22,116 nucleotides of DNA, taken from NCBI GenBank assembly GCA_002371025.1, contig DFFQ01000062.1, forward strand, positions 1-22,116, in the 5' to 3' direction. The notes beneath the pieces are model-generated. The model was not told the DNA's origin. It saw only the letters and a list, made by a program, of their open reading frames with translations, and ran no database searches. This document shows, piece after piece, positions 1 to 7,107 of the stretch (the stretch's first letter is position 1; every line of letters starts with the position of its first letter). A program made the position numbers and the translations under genes. Origin of the DNA: Lachnospiraceae bacterium UBA3772. Its GTDB lineage: Bacteria > Bacillota > Clostridia > Lachnospirales > Lachnospiraceae.

Positions 1-464
1 GCGGTGTTGCACTTCTTCTTGCTCCAACATTTGCAAATGCACTTTGGAACAAGGGTGCGTGGATCCAGAACCGTGCTAATACTCTTGCAATCTGGTGCAT
101 GTGGGCTCAGGTAGTTCCACTTTTCCAGCTCAGCGGAAAGTTCGCAGCAGTTCTTCCTCGTGTTTATGGTGGAGCAAAAGAAGCTGGAATTTCTACTATG
201 GCGCTTTATGACAAGGCGATTGCAATCTACAATGCAGGTCAGGGTAAGACAATCGCTGCAAATCAGGCTATGGCAGAGATGGGAATCACAGCAGATCCTT
301 CAATGCAGGGCTTTGTAGCTATGATGGCTCTTGCGATAAATGTTCTTTGCATAGCTGTTATCATTAGAAATGCTATCAGAATCGGTAAGAATCCATATTC
401 AAACGAAGTCTTCGTTGGAACCAAGGATCATACAGAAGCATTAGAACGCGCAGTAATAGAGTAA
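1..464 (+). CDS. C-terminal part of a polytopic membrane protein, family not recognised
   Basis: The reading frame is open from the left edge (first complete codon at position 3) to a TAA at 462-464, so this is the 3' end of a longer gene; an internal ATG at 99 is not the real start. The visible 154 residues contain a hydrophobic stretch at the beginning (GVALLLAPTFANALW), a second hydrophobic stretch reading VVPLFQL, and a clear transmembrane helix near the C terminus (FVAMMALAINVLCIAVIIR), then a short basic and polar tail. Between the helices lies a soluble loop rich in Ala, Gly and Lys. I do not recognise the family; a Firmicutes membrane DUF is possible but I cannot name it with confidence. 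Its last codons are repeated in tandem downstream, and a strong terminator follows. Confidence 0.75.
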   Translation, partial: GVALLLAPTFANALWNKGAWIQNRANTLAIWCMWAQVVPLFQLSGKFAAVLPRVYGGAKEAGISTMALYDKAIAIYNAGQGKTIAANQAMAEMGITADPSMQGFVAMMALAINVLCIAVIIRNAIRIGKNPYSNEVFVGTKDHTEALERAVIE

Positions 465-536
465 TTATGCTGATACAGAAGCATTAGAACGCGCAGTAAT
501 AGAGTAATTATGCTGATACAGAAGTATTAGAACGCG
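430..536 (+). repeat. Tandem 43-bp duplication of the 3' end of the upstream gene
   Basis: A 43-bp unit beginning ATACAGAAGCATTAGAAC starts at 430, 473 and 516. Units 1 and 2 are identical. Unit 3 is partial and diverged, with a C-to-T change and loss of identity after about 536. Unit 1 holds the last codons and the TAA of the membrane protein gene, so units 2 and 3 are untranslated copies of the gene's own end. Confidence 0.95.
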
Positions 537-561
537 TGGAAATATAATAATGATCAGATGG

Positions 562-598
562 GGCACCCGCTTTAATTTTTTAAAGAGGGTGCCTTTTT
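562..598 (+). terminator. Rho-independent terminator
   Basis: GGCACCC at 562-568 pairs with GGGTGCC at 587-593. The stem is extended inward by CTTTAA (570-575) with TTAAAG (580-585), and a T run follows at 594-598. It ends the membrane protein transcript after the duplicated 3' ends. Confidence 0.9.
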
Positions 599-603
599 AG
601 GTA

Positions 604-632
604 TTTACATAATTTATAATATAGTATATAAT
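604..632 (+). promoter_or_regulatory. Candidate sigma-A promoter of the M23 hydrolase gene
   Basis: TTTACA at 604-609 and TATAAT at 627-632 are separated by exactly 17 bp. It lies about 90 bp ahead of the preferred start codon, just after the preceding terminator. Confidence 0.55.
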
Positions 633-649
633 TGTTACGTAATTGTTAC
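633..649 (+). promoter_or_regulatory. WalR (YycF)-like box
   Basis: TGTTAC, five bases, TGTTAC matches the published WalR consensus TGTWAH-N5-TGTWAH at all 12 defined positions. WalR controls cell-wall hydrolases in low-GC Gram-positives, and the next gene encodes an M23 peptidase, so the match makes biological sense. A third TGTTAC lies at 674-679. The box sits at or just after the predicted transcription start rather than upstream of it, which fits repression or a different, downstream promoter better than classical activation. Confidence 0.5.
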
Positions 650-723
650 AAGGTATTACAAAATATCGTAATATGTTACGAAATAAGTATAAAAAATTAT
701 GTAAAACAGAGGATGAAATGTGT

Positions 724-1959
724 ATGAAAAGAAGGTTTAAAGCAATAAGTCTGTTACTGGCAGCATCGCTAGTATTACCAGTGGGTATGACATATAAAAA
801 TGATCTTTCAATTGTTAAGGCGGATGACCTTGATGATGCAAAAGAAGAAAAAGAGAAGGCAGAAGAAAAAAAGAAAGAGGCTGAAGAAAAGTTAGAAGGT
901 CTGAATAAAAGTGCTGATGAGACTACTTCTGATATAGAAGAGCTGGATAATCAGATTGGAGCGTGCAGAACAAAGATTCAAGGATTAAATGATAAGAAAA
1001 ATGAGATACAGGCTCAGCTTGCTGTTACTGAAATGAAACTTCAGAATGCATATATCATGGAAAAAAATCAATATGAATCTATGAAAAAGCGTATGCAGTA
1101 TGCTTATGAGAATGGAGATATTGATTATATACAGGCTCTTATTGAAATAGAAAATTTTGATGGATTTGTCAATCAGTCAGAATATGTTGAACAGGTATCC
1201 ATTTTTGATCAGGAGCAGCTTAATAAGTTAATGGCAATAAAACAGGAAATTGCCGCTGGTGAAGAAGAAATGCAGAAAAGCCTGAAAGATATTAAAGAGA
1301 TCAAGGCTGAAAATGAAGCTGAGCAGGAAGAACTTAAGGTCCTTCAGGATGGTAAAAAGGAAAAGCTTAAAGAATATGAGAGTCAGATATCAGAAACGAA
1401 TGACTTGATATATGATCTTGATGCAGATATTGAGGCAAAGACAAGTGAGATTGCTGCGTTACAGGCTGAAGTAGAAAAAAAGAGGCAGGAAGTGGCAGAA
1501 GCCAGAGCTAAAGCTGCAGAAAGTGGAGATGATACATATATACCTGAAATAAAAGGAGACGGAACAATCTGTTGCTGGCCTTGTCCTTCATGTCATGATA
1601 TAAGTTCACATTATGGACCGAGATATGTTGAAGGTTGTCCAGAGGCATCCACATTTCATAATGCTATAGATATATCAGGAGATTATGGGGCAGAAATTGT
1701 TGCTGCAGGTGATGGCTATGTGTCTCAAATCGAATATAATGATATCAGAGGTAAATATATAATTGTCGATCATGGAAATGGGTTATGCACATTGTATCAG
1801 CACATGTCCGGTTATGCAGTTTCTGTAGGAGATAATGTTTCAGCAGGGCAGGTTATAGGTTATGTTGGAGAAACAGGAATTGGAACTGGTCCACATCTTC
1901 ATTTTGAAGTTTGGGAAAACTTTAATCCTGTTAATCCTGAATTATATATACAGCCATAA
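724..1959 (+). CDS. Secreted coiled-coil M23 family peptidoglycan hydrolase
   Basis: A protein of 411 residues with the architecture of EnvC/PcsB-like wall hydrolases. Residues 1-33 form a signal peptide (basic start, hydrophobic core, likely cleavage after VKA). Residues of about 34-110 and 170-270 are Glu/Lys-rich coiled coil. The C-terminal M23 (LytM) domain has the zinc ligands H312 and D316 (HNAID) and the HLHFE motif with H391 and H393, so it should be an active endopeptidase cutting stem peptides or cross-bridges. Coiled coils of this type normally hold the enzyme inactive until a division partner such as FtsEX engages it. Unusual is a cluster of five cysteines (C283, C284, C287, C290, C305) between coil and catalytic domain. 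The start is chosen because AGAGGA at 708-713 precedes ATG 724 and the signal peptide begins there; ATG 718 is the alternative, and an upstream in-frame TTG at 643 lies inside the WalR-like box and has no ribosome site. Confidence 0.88.
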   Translation: MKRRFKAISLLLAASLVLPVGMTYKNDLSIVKADDLDDAKEEKEKAEEKKKEAEEKLEGLNKSADETTSDIEELDNQIGACRTKIQGLNDKKNEIQAQLAVTEMKLQNAYIMEKNQYESMKKRMQYAYENGDIDYIQALIEIENFDGFVNQSEYVEQVSIFDQEQLNKLMAIKQEIAAGEEEMQKSLKDIKEIKAENEAEQEELKVLQDGKKEKLKEYESQISETNDLIYDLDADIEAKTSEIAALQAEVEKKRQEVAEARAKAAESGDDTYIPEIKGDGTICCWPCPSCHDISSHYGPRYVEGCPEASTFHNAIDISGDYGAEIVAAGDGYVSQIEYNDIRGKYIIVDHGNGLCTLYQHMSGYAVSVGDNVSAGQVIGYVGETGIGTGPHLHFEVWENFNPVNPELYIQP

Positions 1960-1968
1960 ATATAATAA

Positions 1969-2023
1969 GTTAACATAAAAATGGACCACAGTCCCGGGGG
2001 CTGTGGTCCATTTTTATGTCAAC
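1969..2023 (+). repeat. 55-bp palindromic repeat, copy 1
   Basis: The element has two 23-bp arms around a 9-base loop TCCCGGGGG. The outer arm reads GTTAACATAAAAATGGACC. Copy 1 lies 9 bp after the stop of the M23 gene. The inner arm reads ACAG against CTGT, a compensated change from the usual ATAG/CTAT. The T-rich right arm makes it a plausible terminator of the hydrolase transcript. Confidence 0.95.
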
Positions 2024-2134
2024 TTTGTGAGGGGTAAAATATAGATTATTTACAGATTTTTTTAAGAAAGAATTAATAAATAAAATGAAAAAATAAGATA
2101 GAATCGAATATCATAAAAATTAAGGGAGAGACTT

Positions 2135-3334
2135 ATGAGGAAAAGATTTTTAGCGGCAATACTATGTACAGGTATTGTGATGTCAACATTAGTTGGATGT
2201 AAAGCGGGTAATAAGGAAAATAATGAGCAGAGTACTGTAGCCAGTCAGACTGAAGAGACAAGCAGTGATGTGACCAGTGAAAATGACGCCACAAAAGATG
2301 CGGCAACGGGAATTGATGCAAGTAATATTAATGGGGAAGGTACTTCAAAAAATGAAGCTATAAATCATGAGACTGAGGAGAGTCTTAAGGAATATTTTGA
2401 TAACTATACATCTATAAAACAGGCAAAAACGAAAGAAAGCCATTATACATTTAATTTGAGAGCTATGAATAATCTTGAAAAGGAATGCGGTATTGAAGAT
2501 ATTGAAAAATACTGGAATGGTTTTATAGATGCTTTGCTGGAAGGACGCACAGAATTTGAATGTCCTGATAAAGAGGTATTTAGCTACATTTATTATGTTC
2601 TTATACCGGATAATCTGCCTGCTGTGGGTGAGTGGCTGGATATGCCTTGGGATCAGGAGGTAGAAGGTGGTACGGTACATTTTACCTATAAAATTTCAAC
2701 GGAAGAATTGAAAGAAAAAATCGAGGTACAAAAAAATGAAACCGAGAAGATTTTAAATGAAGTTCTCGAGGATGATTATTCCGATTTTGAAAAGGCATTA
2801 GCTTTGTATATTTATTTTCAGGACAACTTTTACTATTACGAAGATTCTTCTGAATGGGGCGGGGTGATGCATGTATTAAAAAATAAGAGCGGAATTTGCG
2901 GAGAATTTGCACAGACATACGTCTATCTTCTGACTCAGGCGGGTGTTGATGCGGGAACTGTTTCTAATAATGGGCATTGCTGGTCCATAGTCAGGATAAA
3001 GGGAAAGTATTATCATATCGATACTACCTGGGGACTGGGGCAGACAGATCTGGCTCATTTTATGCAGACAAAATCCCAGAAGCTGAATACTAATAATGGT
3101 GGATGGGAAGATGCAATAGATTGCTGGATTGCGGGTTTTAAAGCAAGTTATGGCAGGTTTTATCCGGATAATGAATTTGATGATGAGGATGACAGCTGTG
3201 CAGCACTTTGGGGCTATTTTAGTAAAATTAAATGGAACAGGGAAGAAAAGAGATTATATATATGCAGCGGTTATGATGAAGTGAATGAATATGCTCCTAT
3301 AATAACAGAGTTTGATTATAGTAAATTTGAGTAA
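2135..3334 (+). CDS. Lipoprotein with transglutaminase-like (papain-fold) domain
   Basis: A 399-residue exported lipoprotein. The N terminus is a signal peptide ending in a lipobox (LVGC, lipidated Cys22), so the protein is expected on the outer face of the membrane. Residues of about 23-80 form a Ser/Thr/Glu/Asn-rich linker. A transglutaminase-like core follows, with the catalytic triad visible as C255 (ICGEFA), H281 (GHCWSI) and D296 (HIDTTWG). Proteins of this family act as cysteine proteases, amidases or cross-linkers; the substrate here is unknown, with cell-wall peptides or secreted proteins the reasonable guess. The start has a good ribosome site, AAGGGAGAG at 2122-2130. The gene stands alone between two 55-bp palindromes. 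Its last codons (GTAAATTTGAGT) are repeated twice more after the stop. Confidence 0.85.
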   Translation: MRKRFLAAILCTGIVMSTLVGCKAGNKENNEQSTVASQTEETSSDVTSENDATKDAATGIDASNINGEGTSKNEAINHETEESLKEYFDNYTSIKQAKTKESHYTFNLRAMNNLEKECGIEDIEKYWNGFIDALLEGRTEFECPDKEVFSYIYYVLIPDNLPAVGEWLDMPWDQEVEGGTVHFTYKISTEELKEKIEVQKNETEKILNEVLEDDYSDFEKALALYIYFQDNFYYYEDSSEWGGVMHVLKNKSGICGEFAQTYVYLLTQAGVDAGTVSNNGHCWSIVRIKGKYYHIDTTWGLGQTDLAHFMQTKSQKLNTNNGGWEDAIDCWIAGFKASYGRFYPDNEFDDEDDSCAALWGYFSKIKWNREEKRLYICSGYDEVNEYAPIITEFDYSKFE

Positions 3335-3380
3335 AAAAAATTGTAAATTTGAGTGCTGTAAATTTGAGTGAAAAAAATTG
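3321..3380 (+). repeat. Triplicated 3' end of the transglutaminase-like gene
   Basis: GTAAATTTGAGT starts at 3321 (inside the gene, including the stop), 3343 and 3358. The third copy also keeps the following A-rich tract. Spacings are 22 and 15 bp, so these are uneven tandem copies of the gene's own end. Confidence 0.85.
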
Positions 3381-3411
3381 TTGACTCCTACGTTACGTAA
3401 TAGTTTATATT
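3381..3411 (+). promoter_or_regulatory. MerR-type promoter/operator with 19-bp spacer
   Basis: TTGACT at 3381-3386 and TATATT at 3406-3411 are separated by 19 bp instead of 17, the hallmark of promoters untwisted by MerR activators. The spacer carries CTACGTTACGTAATAG, which resembles the Mta/TipAL operator pattern (CTAACGTTRCGT type) and contains the perfect palindrome TTACGTAA. It drives the MerR gene starting at 3530, implying autoactivation when the effector drug is bound. Confidence 0.7.
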
Positions 3412-3430
3412 AAAGTTACACGAGGCAAAG

Positions 3431-3485
3431 ATTTACATAAAAATGGACCATAGTCCCGGGGGCATTGGTCCACTTTTATGTCAAC
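3431..3485 (+). repeat. 55-bp palindromic repeat, copy 2 (degenerate), within the merR leader
   Basis: Same orientation and loop as copy 1, but several arm positions are no longer paired (TTTAC at the left end, CATTGG on the right, CACTTTT instead of CATTTTT). It lies between the MerR-type promoter and the gene, so it is transcribed in the leader and could attenuate the message. Confidence 0.9.
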
Positions 3486-3529
3486 TAAAATGGTGTGGCT
3501 AATGTGATTTTCTCAAGGAGGAAACGGAT

Positions 3530-4261
3530 ATGATGAAGATAAATGAAGTAAGTAAGCTTTCGGGAGTGAGTATACGCACCCTCCAGTACTATGACAGTAT
3601 AGGCTTATTAAAACCTGCAGGATATACTGACGCAGACTACAGGCTGTATGACGATGCAGCCATTGAAAGATTACAAATGATACTTCTTTTTAAAGAATTG
3701 GAATTTCCTCTAAAGGATATAAAAAAGATCATTGATAGCCCTTCTTTTGATAAGAAAAAGGCGGTGGAACAGCAGATAGAACTGCTTACGCTAAAGAAGG
3801 AACATATCGACAACCTTCTTAATCTGGCTCGTGGAATAAAAGAGATAGGAGTAAATAAAGTTATGGATTTTACAGCATTTGATAAAAATAAGATAGATGA
3901 ATATGCAAAGAAAGCAAAGGAAACCTGGGGAACAACAGATGCTTATAAAGAATATGAAGAAAAGAGCAAGGCTAGGACTGACGCGGATAATAAGAACCTG
4001 ATGAAGGACCTTATGCTTATTTTTACAGAGTTTGGAGGCATGAAGGAAATGGATCCTTCTGATGAAATTCCTCAAAAACAGGTAAAAAAGCTTCAGGATT
4101 TCATTTCTAAGAATATGTATAACTGTACAAATGAGATCCTTGCGGGTCTTGGCAAGGCCTACGCTGCAGAAGGCGAGATGAGAGACAATATCGATAAAGC
4201 CGGTGGCGAAGGCACAGGTGTATTTGCCTCAAAAGCAATTAGTATTTATTGCTCAAAATAA
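3530..4261 (+). CDS. MerR family regulator with TipAS drug-binding domain
   Basis: A 243-residue regulator. Residues 2-70 are the MerR winged helix (INEVSKLSGVSIRTLQYYDSIGLL), followed by a dimerising helix at about 75-108. The rest is a TipAS-type effector domain, marked by the ETWGTTDAYKEYEEKS motif at about 130-146 and a small all-helical fold. Relatives are TipAL of Streptomyces (thiopeptides), Mta of Bacillus and the albicidin-binding AlbA. These proteins bind hydrophobic antibiotics and activate their own promoter and sometimes efflux genes. The start has an excellent ribosome site (AAGGAGGAAACGGAT) and two adjacent ATGs. The 19-bp-spacer promoter at 3381 supports autoregulation. No efflux pump is adjacent, so other targets would be elsewhere, or the protein acts mainly by sequestering the drug. 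Confidence 0.9.
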   Translation: MMKINEVSKLSGVSIRTLQYYDSIGLLKPAGYTDADYRLYDDAAIERLQMILLFKELEFPLKDIKKIIDSPSFDKKKAVEQQIELLTLKKEHIDNLLNLARGIKEIGVNKVMDFTAFDKNKIDEYAKKAKETWGTTDAYKEYEEKSKARTDADNKNLMKDLMLIFTEFGGMKEMDPSDEIPQKQVKKLQDFISKNMYNCTNEILAGLGKAYAAEGEMRDNIDKAGGEGTGVFASKAISIYCSK

Positions 4262-4271
4262 TTCACACTAA

Positions 4272-4326
4272 GTTAACATAAAAATGAGCCATGGTCCCGG
4301 GGGCTATGGCTCATTTTTATGTTAAC
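4272..4326 (+). repeat. 55-bp palindromic repeat, copy 3, with paired base changes
   Basis: It follows the MerR stop codon by 10 bp. The usual GGACC/GGTCC arm is changed to GAGCC/GGCTC on both sides, so pairing is kept through two compensating changes. It is a probable terminator. Confidence 0.95.
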
Positions 4327-4406
4327 CATGTGGTGAGGAGATTGTTTTTATGGGGAGGCTTGGTAGGATGTACATATCGTGAAGTCTTTCAAATTAAAAT
4401 TTATGA

Positions 4407-4420
4407 TTACAGAAATGTAA
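4407..4420. promoter_or_regulatory. Small inverted repeat in the 207-bp leader of the next gene
   Basis: TTACA, four bases, TGTAA is a perfect inverted repeat in the AT-rich stretch 4327-4533. It could be an operator. TGTACA also occurs twice in this stretch. I see no convincing promoter, so the evidence is weak. Confidence 0.25.
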
Positions 4421-4533
4421 GATTGCGTAATGTTAAAATGACGATTTAATTCTTAGGATTTTATATTATGTACATGTAAGGTGAAACAAACAAATGAAAC
4501 AAAAATACATTTATTATAAAGGAGATAACGATC

Positions 4534-4758
4534 ATGAAAAAATCAATCAAAATTTTAACAATCACACTTGTAGCTATTCTTGTTGGATTTGTGTTAGAAT
4601 CTATTCAGGCAAAGACATTATACAGCGGAGCGGATTTTACAGGAGCTTTAACTGCAAATATAGTTATTCTTTTAGCAACAATTTCTGCTGATAAAATGGA
4701 AAAGACAAAGAAAATAAAGGGTGCAAAAAAGCTTCTTTGTGCAGCAAATGCAAAATAA
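4534..4758 (+). CDS. Small two-helix membrane protein, unknown function
   Basis: A protein of 74 residues with a perfect ribosome site (AAAGGAGATAACGATC) before its ATG. Residues 4-23 are a hydrophobic helix after a basic start and residues 39-52 a second one; the tail is strongly basic (KMEKTKKIKGAKK). The topology is probably two membrane helices with a positive C terminus in the cytoplasm. It has no motif I recognise. The nuclease gene begins 16 bp after its stop, so they may be cotranscribed. A longer-looking frame starting at 4494 in another phase is not coding. Confidence 0.65.
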   Translation: MKKSIKILTITLVAILVGFVLESIQAKTLYSGADFTGALTANIVILLATISADKMEKTKKIKGAKKLLCAANAK

Positions 4759-4774
4759 AAGCAGGCAGGGCGTT

Positions 4775-5569
4775 ATGGGCAACTATAGAGATAAACGTAA
4801 ATACAAAAGAATAAAAGTGATTCATAGAAGTAGCATAATGGTAATACTTATGCTACTTTCTTTTGCTTTAGCGAAGGAATATTCCAGAAAAAATGAAAAA
4901 GATAGAGCCAAAGATACTATCCTCCTGCAAGATGAAAATAGGAAAGATTCATTTTCAAGCAGCTTGGTAGAAAAAAATCCGGAAATGATACCTGAATATA
5001 GCGGTAACATTTATGTGGAACTTAATAATAATATTCCGGAATTTTCAAAGCGGGATTTAGAAGAAAAAAAGGGCGAGGAATATTATGAGCAAGACAGTCT
5101 GGGGAGATGCAGAGGGGCATATGTTTTGCTGGACAAAAGCATGATGCCCAAAGAGGATAGAGGACCTATAGGTCAGATCAAGCCTAGCGGTTGGAAGCAG
5201 GCGAAATATCCTGGAGTGGTTGACTCAAATCCGCCGTATCTATACAACAGATGCCATCTTGTGGCCTATGGGCTGTCGGGGCAGAATGCCAATGAGCGTA
5301 ACCTTATCACGGGGACCAGGTATTTTAATGTAAAGGGGATGCTGCCATTTGAGGAAAAAGTGATGAAATATCTAGAAGAAAATGACTCTCATGTTCTTTA
5401 CCGGGTGACGCCATATTTTAAAGGTGATGAACTGCTATCAAGAGGCGTTGAAATGGAAGCTTATTCAGTTGAAGATAATGGGGCAGGTGTGTGTTATCAC
5501 GTTTTTATATATAATGTGCAGCCGGGGATAAGCATTGACTACAGCACTGGCGAAAGCCGGCAGGAATGA
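4775..5569 (+). CDS. Membrane-anchored DNA/RNA non-specific endonuclease (NucA/EndA-like)
   Basis: A protein of 264 residues from ATG 4775. A basic start and one hydrophobic segment (about residues 20-34) form a signal anchor, placing the enzyme outside the membrane. The C-terminal two thirds match the beta-beta-alpha-metal DNA/RNA non-specific nuclease family of DNA-entry and extracellular nucleases: the catalytic motif is NRCHL (His161; families usually show DRGH or a variant), followed by the Asn-containing NERNLITGTRYFN motif that binds the metal. Likely roles are DNA degradation for nutrition, competence-type DNA processing or attack on foreign DNA. I prefer 4775 because GCAGGGCG precedes it; in-frame ATGs at 4721 and 4748 lie inside the preceding gene and lack a ribosome site. 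Confidence 0.82.
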   Translation: MGNYRDKRKYKRIKVIHRSSIMVILMLLSFALAKEYSRKNEKDRAKDTILLQDENRKDSFSSSLVEKNPEMIPEYSGNIYVELNNNIPEFSKRDLEEKKGEEYYEQDSLGRCRGAYVLLDKSMMPKEDRGPIGQIKPSGWKQAKYPGVVDSNPPYLYNRCHLVAYGLSGQNANERNLITGTRYFNVKGMLPFEEKVMKYLEENDSHVLYRVTPYFKGDELLSRGVEMEAYSVEDNGAGVCYHVFIYNVQPGISIDYSTGESRQE

Positions 5570-5575
5570 AATATG

Positions 5576-5630
5576 GTTAACATAAAAATGGACCACACCC
5601 CCCGGGACTATGGTCCATTTTTATGTTAAC
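5576..5630 (-). repeat. 55-bp palindromic repeat, copy 4, inverted
   Basis: The loop reads CCCCCGGGA, the reverse complement of copies 1-3, so the element is inserted in the other direction. It lies 6 bp after the nuclease stop codon. The inner two bases of the left arm (CACAC) no longer pair. Confidence 0.95.
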
Positions 5631-5725
5631 TTGCCGCGGGACAATGGAGTTTTATTTGTGGCAATTTATATTGGATTTGTGTTAAAATTACTTTTGATAG
5701 GAAGGGTAGACAGGGGAGGAGTAAA

Positions 5726-6463
5726 ATGCTGATAAAAACAAGAATAGATATTGTTGCAATCTTTTTAATCATTTTTTCAATACCACTACTCATTATTTCA
5801 ATAGTAAATAAAAATGCGGACGTTGCAAAAAAATTGACGGTTTTAAATATTGTCTGTATGGGATATTTATTTATAGATATTTGCGTATTATCTTCAATTT
5901 TATCAGTAGATGTGGGATTTAGATTAATATTAATATATTTTGCCGGACTGATCAGCGGAATTCCATATATCATTTCATTGATAATAAATATAGTTAAAAC
6001 CATTAAAGCGAGGACACAAACCGGAAATGTAACCGTCACTCCGAAGCTGATAAGTTTTATTTTAGCTTTTGTTATCATTTTTCCGGTGATATTCATTTCC
6101 AGCAGAGTTATAAGAGATTATGTGATAGTTAAAAACAGCGACATGGTTCTTATTTTTCATTCCAGTGGAAATGGCGGTATTGGACAGAGTGAGGAATTTG
6201 CTTATGCCGTTAAGGGCGATAAATGCTGGCAGTTTGATTTATGCATAGATTTAAGTATAGAAAAAATCCTGCCTGATGGGACTGAAGAATTCAACCTGCG
6301 TAATACTGAAACAGAAAAGGAAGTAGGAAATTATAAGGTTTATCTCCATCAGAGTGTGATTAGGATATGGAATGACGAAAAGCTGATTTTTGAATATGAT
6401 GAGGAAGTTGGAAGGTATTTCAACATTTCATTAGAAGAAGCGTATATAAAAAAACAAAAATAA
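5726..6463 (+). CDS. Four-helix membrane protein with C-terminal soluble domain, not recognised
   Basis: A protein of 245 residues with a strong ribosome site (GGGGAGGAGTAAA). There are probable membrane helices at about residues 9-27, 38-60, 65-90 and 108-126, followed by a soluble domain of some 115 residues rich in beta-type alternation, containing GNGGIGQSEEF, CWQFDLCIDLS and VIRIWNDEKLIFEYDEE. The soluble end is probably extracellular or lies at the membrane surface. I do not recognise a family or a catalytic motif. It is a single gene between two palindromic repeats; a short hairpin (GAGGAT-TATT-ATCCTC) follows its stop but lacks a T run. Confidence 0.7.
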   Translation: MLIKTRIDIVAIFLIIFSIPLLIISIVNKNADVAKKLTVLNIVCMGYLFIDICVLSSILSVDVGFRLILIYFAGLISGIPYIISLIINIVKTIKARTQTGNVTVTPKLISFILAFVIIFPVIFISSRVIRDYVIVKNSDMVLIFHSSGNGGIGQSEEFAYAVKGDKCWQFDLCIDLSIEKILPDGTEEFNLRNTETEKEVGNYKVYLHQSVIRIWNDEKLIFEYDEEVGRYFNISLEEAYIKKQK

Positions 6464-6488
6464 TTAGAGGATTATTATCCTCAAAAAA

Positions 6489-6530
6489 GTTTACATAAAA
6501 ATGGACCACAGCCCCCGGGACTATGGTCCA
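6489..6530 (-). repeat. Truncated 42-bp palindromic repeat, copy 5, abutting a ribosome site
   Basis: The left arm, the inverted loop CCCCCGGGA and the inner half of the right arm (CTATGGTCCA) are present. The expected outer right arm is replaced by the A-run and AAGGAG ribosome site of the next gene. The remaining hairpin ends 3 bp before the Shine-Dalgarno sequence. Confidence 0.92.
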
Positions 6531-6545
6531 AAAAAGGAGATAATT

Positions 6546-7058
6546 ATGTGGAAAATGGATTATGACAAGGCAGCGAATGTTTGGATTGAGAGAGATAAAG
6601 ATACTGTTTCAATGGAAAATGATGCCTTGAAGGAAAGAATCGAGAAGTTTATACAGGCAAATAATACCTGTGCACTGGCAACTGCAAATGCTGACATGGT
6701 AAGAAATACTCCTATTGAATATATGTTCTTTGATGGAGCATTTTATTTTCTTACAGAAGGCGGTTTAAAATATAGATGTCTTAAAGATAATAAGAAAGTT
6801 GGAATCGCAATATTTGAATCCTTCAGCGGATTTGGAAAGTTGAAGGGACTTCAGGTTGAAGGTGAAGCGATACTGATAGAACCATTTTCGGAGGAATATC
6901 TTAAAGCTATCGAAGTTAAGAAAATTCCGGTGGAAGGAATGAAACGCCTTCCGATGCCGTTAAATCTGATTAAGGTCGTTCCAAAGTCTTATGACTACCT
7001 TGAGTCAGAGCTTAAAAATGAAGGTTTCGGAGGAAGGCAGCACCTGGATCTAATTTAG
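6546..7058 (+). CDS. Pyridoxamine 5'-phosphate oxidase-like flavin split-barrel protein
   Basis: A 170-residue protein of the PNPOx-like FMN-binding split-barrel superfamily. The recognisable blocks are the opening strand ending TCALATANADMVRNTPIEY, then FDGAFYFLTEGG, then NKKVGIAIFESFSGFGKLKGLQVEGEA, the usual order of strands that bind FMN or F420 in a dimer. Members are oxidoreductases or haem/flavin-binding proteins; the substrate cannot be told from sequence. The start at 6546 is set by AAGGAG at 6534-6539. An in-frame ATG at 6501 inside the palindromic repeat would add 15 residues but has no ribosome site. The hydrolase gene follows after 49 bp and is probably in the same operon. Confidence 0.82.
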   Translation: MWKMDYDKAANVWIERDKDTVSMENDALKERIEKFIQANNTCALATANADMVRNTPIEYMFFDGAFYFLTEGGLKYRCLKDNKKVGIAIFESFSGFGKLKGLQVEGEAILIEPFSEEYLKAIEVKKIPVEGMKRLPMPLNLIKVVPKSYDYLESELKNEGFGGRQHLDLI

Positions 7059-7107
7059 GGGAAATGGATCATTTACATTAAGGGTTAATAATGGGGGTTA
7101 AATATTT

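Noticed and set aside
643..723. TTG 643 as start of the M23 hydrolase
   Set aside because: It lies in the WalR-like box near the predicted transcription start, has no ribosome site and would put 27 residues ahead of a normal signal peptide.
4494..4691. 65-codon frame overlapping the small membrane protein gene
   Set aside because: It has no ribosome site, odd composition with many Cys, Tyr and Asn, and overlaps the frame that has a perfect ribosome site.
5626..6096. Long minus-strand frame antisense to the four-helix membrane protein
   Set aside because: The plus-strand frame has a strong ribosome site and ordered hydrophobic helices; the minus frame is a mirror of its AT-rich codons.
6467..6482. 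Hairpin GAGGAT-TATT-ATCCTC as a terminator
   Set aside because: It is followed by A residues, not T, on the plus strand, and on the minus strand the T run precedes the stem.
6501..6545. ATG 6501 as start of the flavin split-barrel protein
   Set aside because: It lies inside the palindrome without a ribosome site, while AAGGAG fits ATG 6546; kept only as a possible minor form.
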